Assembly (NCBI RefSeq): GCF_900537115.1
Contig: NZ_UNRG01000001.1
Location: forward strand, 125,121-189,120
Length of the DNA: 64,000 nt
Origin: Arthrobacter sp. Alg241-R88
Lineage (GTDB): Bacteria > Actinomycetota > Actinomycetes > Actinomycetales > Micrococcaceae
Reading direction: 5' to 3'
Shown: piece after piece, positions 16,943 to 25,831 of the stretch
How the letters are laid out: every line of letters begins with the position of its first letter
Position numbering within the stretch: position 1 is the stretch's first letter
Translations under genes and position numbers: made by a program
The notes under the pieces: generated by a model
Told to the model about the DNA's origin: nothing
Seen by the model: only the letters and a program-made list of their open reading frames with translations
Databases searched by the model: none

Positions 16943-19066
16943 ATGGCTAATCTGAACCCGGCGATCCCGGACGAGCAACCTTTGACCCCTTTCCATGATC
17001 TGGACCATTACCTCTCTATCCCTCGGGTGAGCGGGCTGGCGATGAGTCCTGACGGCCGGCGGCTGGTTACCACCGTGGCCACCCTCAACGGCAAGGGAAC
17101 CGAATTTGGCACGGCCCTGTGGGAGCTCGATCCTGCAGGGCAGAAGCAGGCGCGCCGCATCACGCGCAGCGCCAAGGGCGAGGCTGGGGCGGCGTTCGCA
17201 GCCAACGGCGACGTCTACTTCACCTCAGCCCGGCCCGACCCCGACGGCCCCGAAGGCGACCCCGTCAATGCCTTGTGGCTCCTTCCCGCCGACGGCGGTG
17301 AAGCCCGCGTGGTGCTGAACCGTCCCGGCGGCGTCGGTGCTGTGAGGACAGCCGCAGCGGCGGACGCAACGTTTGTTGTAGCGGAGGTTTTGGCGGGCTC
17401 GGCGGACGAGGATGACGACGCCGAGCGGCGGAAGTCGCGCAAGGACAACAAAGTCTCCGCCATCCTGCACAGCGAGTATCCGGTGCGTTACTGGGATGCT
17501 GACCTTGGGCCGGGCCAGCCGCGGATCTTCGCCGTCGAGCCCGGAAAAGGGAAGGACCCCGGCAAACCCGCCACTGTTGACGCCACGGTGCCGTTGATCC
17601 TCCGGAACCTCACACCGGATGCAGGTCCGCGGGTGCGGGAGGCGGAAATTGCCGTCAGCCCCGACGGCCGGACCATTTACGCGAGCTACACCAAACCGCT
17701 GGCCAAGGCGGACAGCCGTTCCGTCTTGATGGCCATCGACGTTGCCTCCGGAAACACCAGGGTGATCCTGGACCACGAGGGCATGAGCTACTTCCCCGGC
17801 CCGGTCAGCCCGGACGGCAACACCCTGGTGGTGGTGAGCGAAAGTGACACCACTCCACGCCAGGCACCCCAGGTGAAGCTGCACCTCCTGGACGTCTCCG
17901 AAGCGTCAACATCCGGCGCTGGGCAGCTGACTCCTCTGGCCCACGACTGGGACCGCTGGGCCAAGCCGGCAGCCTGGTTGCCCGACGGTTCCGCCCTCCT
18001 GGTTACTGCGGACGACGACGGCGCATCGCCGGTTTTCCGGATCAGCGTCCCGGCGTCTGCCGCTGAAGTGAGCGTCACCCGGGTGACCCAGGACGCGGCG
18101 GCCTACACCGACGTCGTGGTTGCGCCTGAGGGGCGCAGCGCTTACGCCTTGCGCAGTTCTTATGAATTCCCGCCGGAGGCAGTCCGCATCGACCTGCAAA
18201 CCGGTGAGACCACCAGGTTGCCGGCACCGGCGGAACGGCCCAGCCGCCCCGGCAGACTGGAACGGATTGCGGCGACGGCGGCGGACGGCTCGCGCGTCCC
18301 GGCCTACCTTGCGCTGCCTGAGGGCGCATCTGCGGGCTCCCCGGCGCCGATGCTGCTCTGGATCCATGGTGGACCGCTGGGGTCCTGGAATGCCTGGACC
18401 TGGCGCTGGAACCCCTGGCTGCTGACGGCGAAGGGATACGCGGTGCTCCTGCCCGATCCGGCCCTGTCCACCGGTTATGGCCAGAACTACATCCAGCGCG
18501 GCTGGGGCGAATGGGGCAAAGGCCCGTTCACCGACCTCATGGCGGTAACTGATGCCGCCGTCGGCCGCCCGGATATTGACGCGGACCGTACGGCAGCAAT
18601 GGGCGGTTCCTTCGGCGGCTACATGGCCAACTGGGTTGCGGGGCAGACGGACCGGTTCAAGGCGATAGTGACCCATGCGAGCCTCTGGGCGCTGGACCAA
18701 TTCGGCCCCACCACGGACGCCTCGCAGTACTGGCTGAAGGAAATGACTGAAGAGATGGCGCTGGAGAACTCGCCGCATCTTCACGTGGAAAAGATCAGCA
18801 CCCCCATGCTGGTGATCCATGGCGACAAGGACTACCGCGTGCCGATCGGGGAAGGCCTGCGCCTCTGGTACGAACTGCTGTCCAAATCGCAGCTCGCGGC
18901 GGACCAGGATGGCCGGACACCGCACCGGTTCCTGTACTTCCCGGACGAGAACCACTGGGTCCTCCAGCCGCAGCACGCCAAGGTCTGGTACGGCGTCGTG
19001 GAGCACTTCCTGGCCCGGAACGTCCTGGACCAGAATGTGCCCTTGCCTGCTGATCTGGGACTCTAG
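16943..19066 (+). CDS. S9 family prolyl oligopeptidase-like peptidase
   Basis: The 707-residue protein has an N-terminal beta-propeller-like region (about 30-430) and a C-terminal alpha/beta-hydrolase peptidase domain. The nucleophile is Ser556 in GGSFGGYM; the other triad members are probably Asp in GDKDYRVP and His in DENHW. It has no signal peptide, so it is likely a cytosolic peptidase cleaving short peptides, as other S9C (acylaminoacyl-peptidase-like) members do. ATG 16943 is preceded closely by GGGGG, and a CATAGT box lies further upstream; the start is fairly but not fully certain. It is monocistronic, with repeat-rich gaps on both sides. Confidence 0.92.
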   Translation: MANLNPAIPDEQPLTPFHDLDHYLSIPRVSGLAMSPDGRRLVTTVATLNGKGTEFGTALWELDPAGQKQARRITRSAKGEAGAAFAANGDVYFTSARPDPDGPEGDPVNALWLLPADGGEARVVLNRPGGVGAVRTAAAADATFVVAEVLAGSADEDDDAERRKSRKDNKVSAILHSEYPVRYWDADLGPGQPRIFAVEPGKGKDPGKPATVDATVPLILRNLTPDAGPRVREAEIAVSPDGRTIYASYTKPLAKADSRSVLMAIDVASGNTRVILDHEGMSYFPGPVSPDGNTLVVVSESDTTPRQAPQVKLHLLDVSEASTSGAGQLTPLAHDWDRWAKPAAWLPDGSALLVTADDDGASPVFRISVPASAAEVSVTRVTQDAAAYTDVVVAPEGRSAYALRSSYEFPPEAVRIDLQTGETTRLPAPAERPSRPGRLERIAATAADGSRVPAYLALPEGASAGSPAPMLLWIHGGPLGSWNAWTWRWNPWLLTAKGYAVLLPDPALSTGYGQNYIQRGWGEWGKGPFTDLMAVTDAAVGRPDIDADRTAAMGGSFGGYMANWVAGQTDRFKAIVTHASLWALDQFGPTTDASQYWLKEMTEEMALENSPHLHVEKISTPMLVIHGDKDYRVPIGEGLRLWYELLSKSQLAADQDGRTPHRFLYFPDENHWVLQPQHAKVWYGVVEHFLARNVLDQNVPLPADLGL

Positions 19067-19110
19067 TTCTCTTCGGGCTCGGTCTGGCTACGTCTGGCTA
19101 AGTCCGGCTC

Positions 19111-19182
19111 GGAGGCTGGGACATTTACCGCTTGCTGCTCCTTCGTCGCTCTGACGCAAGCTACATAAATGTCCCAGCCTCC
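19111..19182. repeat. nested palindromic repeat, copy C
   Basis: Outer arms 19111-19127 (GGAGGCTGGGACATTTA) and 19166-19182 are perfect 17-bp complements. Inner GCTTGC (19130-19135) and GCAAGC (19156-19161) enclose the same 20-nt loop (19136-19155) as copy A. The outer-arm sequence is unlike those of A and B although loop and architecture are the same. Confidence 0.88.
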
Positions 19183-19218
19183 TTCGCCTCGTGCGGCACC
19201 TTGCCGGCCAAGGCGCCC

Positions 19219-19256
19219 GCTACGTATATTTCCCAGCCTCCTTCACCTCGTGCCGG
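19219..19256. repeat. half copy of the palindromic repeat next to copy C
   Basis: This segment repeats the right half of copy C and its flank: GCTAC, an AT-rich stretch, TCCCAGCCTCCTTC and CCTCGTGC. No left half is present. The remainder of the 19067-19379 gap holds no gene I can support. Confidence 0.6.
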
Positions 19257-19379
19257 CGGTCCGCTCGGCGCAGGACGCCGGACACGCGCGCTCCCTTGCC
19301 GCCTTGGGCCCTGGAATCGCGCTCTGCGCTCTACAAACCCCAGCCTTGCCGGAGCGTCTGAGCCCTACTCTTATTTGGG

Positions 19380-20843
19380 CTAGGACGCGTCCACTGTTTC
19401 CTGTTCCTTGTCCTGGCCCTTCGGGTGGCCTTTTTTGTGGCGGCCGTACTTGTAGTGGAAGTAGGCGTAGCAGGCACCTACGAAGGGGATTCCGAAGTAG
19501 AGGGCCGTGGCCTGGGTGGGGTCGAAGCCGATGCCTATCAGGGAGATCAGGCACAGGATGAATGCCGCGATGGGCAGCAGCGGGAACAGTGGTGCTTTGT
19601 AGGCCAGGTTTGCGGTGCGGCCTCCTGACTGCAGGAAAGCACGGCGGTGGAAGAAGTGGGAGGCCGTGATGGACATCCACACTCCCACCGTGGCAAAGCC
19701 GGCGATGGACACCAGGACCAGGTAGACGGTGGTGGGGGCTACCACGCTGCTGATGAGGGAGGCCAGCCCGCCCAGCATGCTGACGCAGAGGGCGAGGAGG
19801 GGAATTCCCCGTTTGGTCAGCTTCCCGAGTGCCTTCGGGGCGTGTCCCTCGTCCGCCAGCGAGAAAAGCATGCGGGCGCAGGAGAACAGGCCGCAGTTTC
19901 CGGCCGACAAAAGGGCGGTGATGATGACGAAATTCATAACGTCGGCGGCATAGGGAATGCCGAGCTGCGAGAAGACGGTGACAAAGGGGCTTGCCTCCAC
20001 CGAGGTCTCCTCATAGGGAACGGTGCAGGCAATCACCGTAATGGCGCCAACGAAGAAAATCAGCAGGCGAATAACGGTAGTCCGCATCGCTTTCGGAATA
20101 TTGACCGCAGGGTTGGCAGTTTCACCCGCAGCTACCCCAATGAGTTCGGAACCGGAGAAAGCGTAAAAAACAGCAAGCGTGGTGATGAGCACTCCGGTAA
20201 TTCCATTGGGAAACAAGCCCTGTGGCGTATTGAGGTTCTCGCCCAGGAACGGGTAGCCGTTTTCAGCAAGAGGATGAAAGCCGAACAGGGCTGCGCCGCC
20301 CAAGACAATCAGCCCGATCACGGCAGCGACCTTTATCAGCGCAAACCAAAACTCCGATTCACCAAAGACCCGCGAGGAGATCGCATTTAGTGCGAACAGG
20401 ATGGACGCAAAAACAAGGCACCAGATCCAAACGTCTACCTCGGGAAACCACCGCTGCATCAAAAGGCCCGCGGCCGTAAACTCCGAGCCCAGGGCAACTG
20501 CCCAGCAGAGCCAGTAAAGCCATGCTGTTGCAAAACCGGTGGCAGGACCAATCGACCTCGCGGCGTAGATGTGAAAGGCGCCGGAAACCGGATAGGCAAC
20601 AGCCAGTTCACCCAGGCAGGCCATCACCATGTAGACCACTGCAGCGCCGATGAGGTAGGCGATGATTGCGCCCAGCGGCCCTGCCTGCGCAATGGTGTAA
20701 CCCGAGCTGAGGAACAGGCCTGATCCGATGACCCCTCCCATCGCGATCATCACCAGGTGTCGGGCCTCCATCGACCTTCGAAGGCCGCGTTTCTCATTCT
20801 GCTCCAGGGATTTCTCGGTGAGCGTGGGGGAGCCTATGGCCAT
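19380..20843 (-). CDS. amino-acid permease (APC superfamily, AAT type)
   Basis: The 487-residue, 12-helix transporter starts MAIGSPTLTEKSLEQNEKRG and carries the amino-acid-transporter signature RRSMEARHLVMIAMGGVIGS. Proteins of this type import proline, lysine, aromatic or other amino acids with protons. The specificity cannot be read here. I chose ATG 20843 because GGAGG stands just before it; the frame is open further upstream (to 20951) without a ribosome site. The C-terminus is His/Lys-rich. Neighbours (S9 peptidase and ArgA-like acetyltransferase) lie in separate transcription units. Confidence 0.92.
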   Translation of the reverse strand: MAIGSPTLTEKSLEQNEKRGLRRSMEARHLVMIAMGGVIGSGLFLSSGYTIAQAGPLGAIIAYLIGAAVVYMVMACLGELAVAYPVSGAFHIYAARSIGPATGFATAWLYWLCWAVALGSEFTAAGLLMQRWFPEVDVWIWCLVFASILFALNAISSRVFGESEFWFALIKVAAVIGLIVLGGAALFGFHPLAENGYPFLGENLNTPQGLFPNGITGVLITTLAVFYAFSGSELIGVAAGETANPAVNIPKAMRTTVIRLLIFFVGAITVIACTVPYEETSVEASPFVTVFSQLGIPYAADVMNFVIITALLSAGNCGLFSCARMLFSLADEGHAPKALGKLTKRGIPLLALCVSMLGGLASLISSVVAPTTVYLVLVSIAGFATVGVWMSITASHFFHRRAFLQSGGRTANLAYKAPLFPLLPIAAFILCLISLIGIGFDPTQATALYFGIPFVGACYAYFHYKYGRHKKGHPKGQDKEQETVDAS

Positions 20844-21075
20844 TTTTCCTCCGGGGTTGGGCGCCGTTGCCCATTGGCGTGACGGGGGTAACATCCGAAA
20901 CACTGCTCGGTCGGCATCCACCTGCGCAAACGCAACCGCGGTACGTCTCACATCCCTGCGCAGTCACACCCGAATCCAGCTCCCGAGCATAAGCAAAGCT
21001 TCAACTCGACGAGCACATGACGAACCACGACTGCTGGTCAAACACGCTGGGAGCTGTGCCTGTATGCCGAGCGAA
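20844..21075. other. intergenic region upstream of the permease
   Basis: This part of the gap should hold the promoter of the permease (leftward). No gene or clear promoter boxes can be defended; the rest of the gap is repeat copy D. Confidence 0.3.
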
Positions 21076-21198
21076 GGCACCGGGGCTATTTGTGTAGCTT
21101 GCTTAGGGCCCACGCTGGCGGGGTTCCCTGACCGAGCTTGCGAGGTTAGGGGGCCAGCGGGGATGGAGGAGCAGCAAGCGGCAAATAGCGCCGGTGGC
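21076..21198. repeat. nested palindromic repeat, copy D with enlarged loop
   Basis: Outer arms 21076-21092 and 21182-21198 are complementary at 15 of 17 positions; inner GCTTGC (21097-21102) and GCAAGC (21174-21179) match copies B and C. The loop is 71 nt instead of 20 and contains another palindrome (CGCTGGC 21113-21119 with GCCAGCG 21153-21159) around GAGCTTGCGAG; only GGAGCA of the standard loop remains at its right end. Confidence 0.8.
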
Positions 21199-21269
21199 GA
21201 AGCGGACGAAACCAGAAGGTGGTGCCAACGCGGACGCGACCAGAGGTGCGGTCGAACTAGGATTGCCCT

Positions 21270-21839
21270 GTGACTGACTCCTTCCATATCCGTCCTGCGC
21301 GCACCGGCGATGTTTCCGCCATCAAGAAACTGGTGGCGCCGCTGGCAGAGCAACGGATCCTGATGGCCAAGGAGACGGTGGCCTACTACGAGAGCTTGCA
21401 GGAGTTCCGGATCGCCGAGTCCTCGGATGGCGAAGTTATTGGCTGCGGGGCGCTCCACGTGATGTGGGAAGACCTTGCAGAGGTCCGGACCCTGGCCGCT
21501 TCCGAGGACTGGCGGGGGAAGGGCGTAGGGCACGTGCTGGTGGAGAGCCTGCTTGAGGAGGCGCGTGCCCTGGGTGTTGCCCGCGTGTTCTGCCTTACCT
21601 TCGAGGTGGACTTCTTCAAGCGTCACGGCTTCGAAGTGATGGCAGACCAGTCAGCGGTGGATCCCGTGGTGTATTCGGAACTGCTCCGTTCCCATGACGA
21701 AGGTGTAGCCGAGTTCCTGGACCTCGCGAGGGTGAAACCCAACACGCTCGGAAACACCCGCATGATCAAGTTCCTCCGACCCAAGCCTTTTCGATCGAGG
21801 CTGCGGGACGCCCGTCCTGGTGGGCGGCGCCATAAATGA
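21270..21839 (+). CDS. argA: amino-acid N-acetyltransferase (GNAT), ArgA-like
   Basis: The 189-residue protein is a single GNAT domain: FHIRPARTGDVSAIKKLV at the N-terminus, the acetyl-CoA loop region WRGKGVGHVLVESLL, and the FFKRHGFE motif typical of the short actinobacterial N-acetylglutamate synthases. It probably acetylates glutamate in the first step of arginine synthesis; other amino acids are possible. The C-terminal tail is basic. GTG 21270 is taken as start: TAGGAT (21258-21263) stands 6 nt upstream with no Shine-Dalgarno, a leaderless arrangement. Confidence 0.78.
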   Translation: MTDSFHIRPARTGDVSAIKKLVAPLAEQRILMAKETVAYYESLQEFRIAESSDGEVIGCGALHVMWEDLAEVRTLAASEDWRGKGVGHVLVESLLEEARALGVARVFCLTFEVDFFKRHGFEVMADQSAVDPVVYSELLRSHDEGVAEFLDLARVKPNTLGNTRMIKFLRPKPFRSRLRDARPGGRRHK

Positions 21840-22044
21840 CTTTTGGGTCTCCTCATCCTCTTTTCCCACGGCATTTTCCTGGTGACGTCATGGCTGCGGC
21901 CAGGTTGGCTTCCGGCTGCGGGATGGGATAGGCGTGACGCGGCCACAACAACAGCCCAGGTAGTGCTGGCAGAGGCCTGACCAGCACTTCCTTTTACTCG
22001 ATTTGATGGATAAACTGGTTCTGGCCGGGATGGGGGGCCCAGGG

Positions 22045-22074
22045 AAAGGGACAGTCATTGGGGGCTGTCCCTTT
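22045..22074 (+). terminator. rho-independent terminator between argA and dhaK
   Basis: AAAGGGACAG (22045-22054) pairs with CTGTCCCTTT (22065-22074), followed by T residues. It lies about 200 nt after the acetyltransferase stop and ahead of the dha operon. The rest of the 330-bp gap (21840-22169) shows no gene. Confidence 0.75.
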
Positions 22075-22169
22075 TCTGTATCCGGCAGGACGGGAGCCCT
22101 ACCGCCGGCGCGCTGCCCGGTAGTAGGGTCGGGAATGTCACCCTCCAGGAAGCAGACCAGGAGTACCCC

Positions 22170-23171
22170 ATGAAAAAGCTCATCAACGATCCGAAGGCGG
22201 TAGTTGACGAATCTGTGCAGGGCTTCGGCCAGGCACACGCAGACCTCGTCACCGTCAGCGCAGATCCCACCTTCATCACGCGCAAGGACGCGCCTGTCAG
22301 TGGGAAAGTAGGCCTCGTCTCGGGCGGCGGCAGCGGCCACGAGCCGTTGCACGCCGGCTTTGTGGGGCGGGGAATGCTCGACGCCGCCGTGCCGGGGGCG
22401 GTGTTCACCTCACCTACGCCGGACCAGATCCTTCCCGCAACGCACGCCGTGAACTCGGGCGCCGGCGTGGTGCATATCGTCAAGAACTACACCGGTGATG
22501 TCCTGAACTTCGAAACGGCGGCAGAACTCGCCGAAGCGGAAGGCGTTAATGTCCGCACGGTCCTTGTCAACGATGATGTTGCCGTTGAGGATTCGCTGTA
22601 CACGGCGGGCCGGCGCGGCGTCGGAGGGACGGTGCTGGTGGAAAAGATCGCCGGAGCTGCCGCCGAGCGAGGGGACGGCCTTGATGTGGTGGCCGCCATC
22701 GGCGAACGCGTCAACAGCAACGTCCGCACCATGGGCGTGGCGCTGAGCGCGTGCACTGTTCCCCATGCGGGCTCGCCCAGCTTCGACCTGGCCGAGGATG
22801 AAATCGAGATCGGCATCGGGATCCATGGCGAGCCGGGCAGGCATCGTATTCCGATGGAAAACGCTGACGGCATTACGGACCGCCTGCTGGCGCCGGTGCT
22901 GGCAGACCTGGGAATCAGTTCCGGGGACAGGGTGCTGCTGTTCGTAAACGGAATGGGCGGCACCCCCTTGAGCGAGTTGTACATTGTCTACCGGCGGGCC
23001 GCTCAGGTGCTCGCGGACAGGGGAGCCGCCGTTGAGCGGTCCCTGGTGGGGAACTACATCACAGCCCTCGAGATGCAGGGCTGCTCCATCTCAGTGCTGC
23101 GGCTGGATGACGAACTGACCGAGCTGTGGGACGCTCCGGTCCACACGGCGGCACTGCGCTGGGGCGTGTAG
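22170..23171 (+). CDS. dhaK: dihydroxyacetone kinase, substrate-binding subunit DhaK
   Basis: The 333-residue protein matches DhaK in length and motifs: [20 protein letters not shown] near residues 50-70 and the substrate-binding His219 in GIGIHGEPG, which forms a hemiaminal with dihydroxyacetone. With DhaL and DhaM it makes dihydroxyacetone phosphate using phosphate from the PTS instead of ATP. ATG 22170 has AGGAG 7 nt upstream. It is first in a compact operon dhaK-dhaL-dhaM (2-nt gap, then 4-nt overlap). Confidence 0.96.
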   Translation: MKKLINDPKAVVDESVQGFGQAHADLVTVSADPTFITRKDAPVSGKVGLVSGGGSGHEPLHAGFVGRGMLDAAVPGAVFTSPTPDQILPATHAVNSGAGVVHIVKNYTGDVLNFETAAELAEAEGVNVRTVLVNDDVAVEDSLYTAGRRGVGGTVLVEKIAGAAAERGDGLDVVAAIGERVNSNVRTMGVALSACTVPHAGSPSFDLAEDEIEIGIGIHGEPGRHRIPMENADGITDRLLAPVLADLGISSGDRVLLFVNGMGGTPLSELYIVYRRAAQVLADRGAAVERSLVGNYITALEMQGCSISVLRLDDELTELWDAPVHTAALRWGV

Positions 23172-23173
23172 TT

Positions 23174-23806
23174 GTGGTTTTGGACGTGAACTGGACGGTA
23201 AAGTGGCTGACCCTGTGCGCGCAGGCGATGGCTGAGCACAGGGTTGAGCTGATCGAGCTGGACCGGGCCATCGGGGATTCTGACCACGGCGAAAACATGG
23301 ACCGTGGCTTCCAGGCTGTCCTGGACAAGCTGTCCGAATCCCCGCCGGAAACGCCGGGCGCCGCGCTGAAGTTGACGGCGATGACGCTGATGTCCAAGGT
23401 GGGCGGCGCCGCCGGTCCGCTCTACGGGACGGCGTTCCTGCGCGCGGCAACTTCGCTCGGGGACTCTGCGGAGATTGCTCCTGCCGCGTGGGCCGGTGCC
23501 TTGGCTGCGGCACGGGACGGGATAGTGGCCCGGGGAAAAGCGGAGCCAGGGGACAAAACCATGGTGGATGCCTGGACGCCGGCGGCAGAGGCAGCAAGTA
23601 TGGCTGCGGCAGACGGCAGTCAGGATGCGTTGAGCGTTCTGGTCGCCGCGGCAGAGGCTGCCGAAGCCGGGGCCGTGGCTACCGATCCCCTGGTAGCCCG
23701 GAAGGGACGCGCAAGCTACCTGGGCGAGCGAAGCGCCGGGCACCGTGATCCCGGCGCCGCTTCCAGTGCACTGATTCTCCGGGCGGCCGTGAAGGCGGCT
23801 GCGTGA
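23174..23806 (+). CDS. dhaL: dihydroxyacetone kinase, ADP-binding subunit DhaL
   Basis: The protein has 210 residues if started at GTG 23174, the normal DhaL length. The metal- and nucleotide-binding region RAIGDSDHGENMDRGF lies at about residues 30-45, and GGAAGPLYGTAFLRAA follows. DhaL keeps a bound ADP that is rephosphorylated by DhaM and passes phosphate to DhaK-bound dihydroxyacetone. GTG 23174 begins 2 nt after the dhaK stop; GTG 23186 is an alternative. The frame is open upstream inside dhaK, which I regard as chance. Its stop overlaps the dhaM start. Confidence 0.95.
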   Translation: MVLDVNWTVKWLTLCAQAMAEHRVELIELDRAIGDSDHGENMDRGFQAVLDKLSESPPETPGAALKLTAMTLMSKVGGAAGPLYGTAFLRAATSLGDSAEIAPAAWAGALAAARDGIVARGKAEPGDKTMVDAWTPAAEAASMAAADGSQDALSVLVAAAEAAEAGAVATDPLVARKGRASYLGERSAGHRDPGAASSALILRAAVKAAA

Positions 23807-24498
23807 CCGTCAGCATCGTGGTGGTCTCCCACAGCGAAAAGATAGCCGACGGCGCCGTGGAGCTTGCCGCGCAGATGGCGCCGGACGTCGTTCTGCTGGC
23901 GGCGGGCGGCACCATGGACGGCAGGATCGGAACCAGTTTGGAGAAGGTTCTGGCGGCGCTGGACAAGGTGGCCGGCGGTGACGGAGCGGTAATCCTGACT
24001 GATCTTGGTTCTGCCGTGATGACGGCAGAATCCGCACTGGAATTTGCGGAGGACGCCGCGGAGCTGGTGCTGGCGGACGCGCCCTTGGTGGAGGGGCTCG
24101 TCGCCGCCGCCGTGGCTGCACAGGGCGGCGGGGATGTGCAGGCGGTGAAACGGGCGGCGGAAGCTGTGGGCGGCCCTGCCCGGCAGGCTGAAAGTCCTGC
24201 GCTGCAGGAGGTCGGGGAAGGCTCTGTCACCGGTTCCGGTCCCGATTACACGGGTGACTTTGAGCTCGTCAACCAAGCCGGTATGCATGCACGTCCCGCC
24301 GCAAAGATTGCCGGCGGCCTGTCGTCGCTGGATGCCGAGGTGCAGGTCAACGGGGTTGACGGCGCCTCCATGACGGCGCTCATGACGCTGGCGGCCGGCA
24401 GGGGGTCCGTGCTGCACGTGGAAGCGTGGGGAGCGGACGCGGAGCGGGCGGTGAACTACGTGGGCGGGCTGGTGCAGGCAGGCTTCGGCGAACCGTAG
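23803..24498 (+). CDS. dhaM: DhaM phosphotransfer subunit fused to HPr
   Basis: In this 231-residue protein, residues 1-125 form the mannose-type EIIA domain with phosphorylated His10 (IVVVSHSEKIADG). After a linker, residues about 148-231 form an HPr domain with His162 in NQAGMHARPAAK. It hands PTS phosphate to DhaL-ADP. E. coli DhaM also carries a partial EI domain, which is absent here, so a separate EI must supply phosphate. GTG 23803 overlaps the dhaL stop by 4 nt, supporting stoichiometric expression of the three subunits. Confidence 0.94.
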   Translation: MTVSIVVVSHSEKIADGAVELAAQMAPDVVLLAAGGTMDGRIGTSLEKVLAALDKVAGGDGAVILTDLGSAVMTAESALEFAEDAAELVLADAPLVEGLVAAAVAAQGGGDVQAVKRAAEAVGGPARQAESPALQEVGEGSVTGSGPDYTGDFELVNQAGMHARPAAKIAGGLSSLDAEVQVNGVDGASMTALMTLAAGRGSVLHVEAWGADAERAVNYVGGLVQAGFGEP

Positions 24499-24576
24499 CT
24501 GCCTCAACAATCCGAATGAAGACCGGGCGGTGTGTTCCCAACGCCGCAGCGGCTTTCTGCGAATATGCTCGATGCC

Positions 24577-24753
24577 ATGGAACGGCTCCACCTTGAAGAC
24601 AACTCCCCGGATATTGAAGTGCTGGATGGGCAGCTGTCCGTTGAGGAACTCCTCGCAGAGCTGGGTTTCGAGTGGCGGGCTGAGTCAGAGGCCGCGGGAG
24701 GCCCGGGCGAGGCTGCAACGGAGGAGAGTTTCACCCAACCGGCGCTGTTCTAG
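24577..24753 (+). CDS. small hypothetical acidic protein (58 aa)
   Basis: From ATG 24577 the frame encodes 58 residues beginning MERLHLEDNSPDIEVLDGQL, then SVEELLAELGFEWRAE, acidic and probably helical. A TATGCT box ends 7 nt before this ATG, fitting a leaderless start; a GTG at 24532 would give 73 residues. No family is recognised. It lies alone after dhaM, tail-to-tail with the lipoprotein gene 2 nt further on. Confidence 0.5.
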   Translation: MERLHLEDNSPDIEVLDGQLSVEELLAELGFEWRAESEAAGGPGEAATEESFTQPALF

Positions 24754-24755
24754 CT

Positions 24756-25247
24756 TCAGGACTGTTCATGCAGGCCAGCAGCGTCGAGCAGCACCGATGC
24801 GCTGATAAACCTGCCGCACTGCTCGCCGAATGGATAGTCGCCGCGGGGGCGGAAGTCCAGGGTCTGCACAGGCAGGGGTGATCCGTCCGGGGCCGTTGCC
24901 GATGCGGTTACCGACATGGGCGATTCGGTGAGGGTTTGGAGGAACAGGTTGGCGAATTTCGTACCGTCGGGGGAGGCGGTGGCGGAGCACACGCCTTCCG
25001 GGGTGCAGCCCTGGTCGATCGACGCGGTGCCCGGGTGGAGTTCCACGTCACCTTCGGTGCACTCGCCGTCCTGGCAGGCCAAAAGGCGCAGTGCCGCCAT
25101 CTGGGGCGCGTAGCTGGCTGAAACCGTGACGGAAACGGCGGTGGCTTGGGCGATGGCCGGGCACGGGGCCGCGCCAGGGCCGGGGCCGCACGCAGCGACG
25201 AGTCCCGCCGTCGTCATTAACGCAAAAAGCAGCCCGGGCTTGCCCAT
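24756..25247 (-). CDS. putative lipoprotein
   Basis: The 163-residue protein has a short signal peptide ending in a lipobox (MGKPGLLFALMTTAGLVAAC; Cys20 is the predicted lipidated residue). The mature part has further cysteine residues (CQDGEC, CTPEGVC, QCGR) that could form disulfides outside the membrane. No domain is recognised and the function is unknown. ATG 25247 starts at a normal signal-peptide position. Confidence 0.75.
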   Translation of the reverse strand: MGKPGLLFALMTTAGLVAACGPGPGAAPCPAIAQATAVSVTVSASYAPQMAALRLLACQDGECTEGDVELHPGTASIDQGCTPEGVCSATASPDGTKFANLFLQTLTESPMSVTASATAPDGSPLPVQTLDFRPRGDYPFGEQCGRFISASVLLDAAGLHEQS

Positions 25248-25323
25248 ACTTCAGGGTACGGCCGGGTCGCTGCCTCCACGCCGTCAGCGGAGAAGTGATG
25301 CAGACATCGTTATGCTGCCGCGC

Positions 25324-25755
25324 TCAGGGCAGCGGGAAGACGCCGATAAACCAGAACAGCGCGACCGCGAACACCGCGAAGAACGGGATCAGGCAGCCCA
25401 TTGCTGTCTTGGGGGCGGAGGAGACCTGGAGTGACTCGTTGGGGTTGGTGGGGTTGTAAGCCACCTCAATCAAGGACCCAGGCACCGGCTTGCCGGCGAA
25501 GGATACTTCGGATTCACCCGCGAACAGGGTGCCGTGGGGATCGGTGAACTGGTAAGTGGGGAAGAAGCGCCGGCTGCGGCTGGATCCGCCGCCGCCGCTG
25601 GTCCACCCCGCGATGCTGCCGGTGACGGTTGCCTGAACCTTTGGCCACGCTGCCGTCAGCTGGTCCCGGCGCCTGGTTTTGCGGACCGCCCGGACGATGG
25701 CGAAGAGCGCGGCCACAACAAACAGGGCCCAGATGATGTACAGAATGATTCTCAC
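25324..25755 (-). CDS. DUF3592-like membrane protein
   Basis: The 143-residue protein has one N-terminal membrane helix (RIILYIIWALFVVAALFAIV), a soluble beta-rich central part and a second C-terminal helix (GCLIPFFAVFAVALFWFIGV). The central FFPTYQFTDPHGTLFAGESE and EVAYNPTNPNES resemble DUF3592 proteins, whose function is unknown. The start is GTG 25755, with GGGGGAAA upstream. Confidence 0.75.
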   Translation of the reverse strand: MRIILYIIWALFVVAALFAIVRAVRKTRRRDQLTAAWPKVQATVTGSIAGWTSGGGGSSRSRRFFPTYQFTDPHGTLFAGESEVSFAGKPVPGSLIEVAYNPTNPNESLQVSSAPKTAMGCLIPFFAVFAVALFWFIGVFPLP

Positions 25756-25831
25756 GGTTTCCCCCGGTTCCGGTCACCAAGAAGTATGCCATTCCAACCA
25801 CCAGTCCCGGCGCCGCTGGCCGGACGGGTGC

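Noticed and set aside
13682..17008. Open frame of 1,108 codons on the minus strand opposite clpC
   Set aside because: Antisense shadow of clpC with low-complexity composition and no recognisable domain.
16643..21198. Integron attC sites as explanation for the nested palindromes
   Set aside because: The two-level hairpin is reminiscent of attC, but the copies do not flank cassette-like genes, no integrase is present and the conserved part is the loop, not the terminal core sites.
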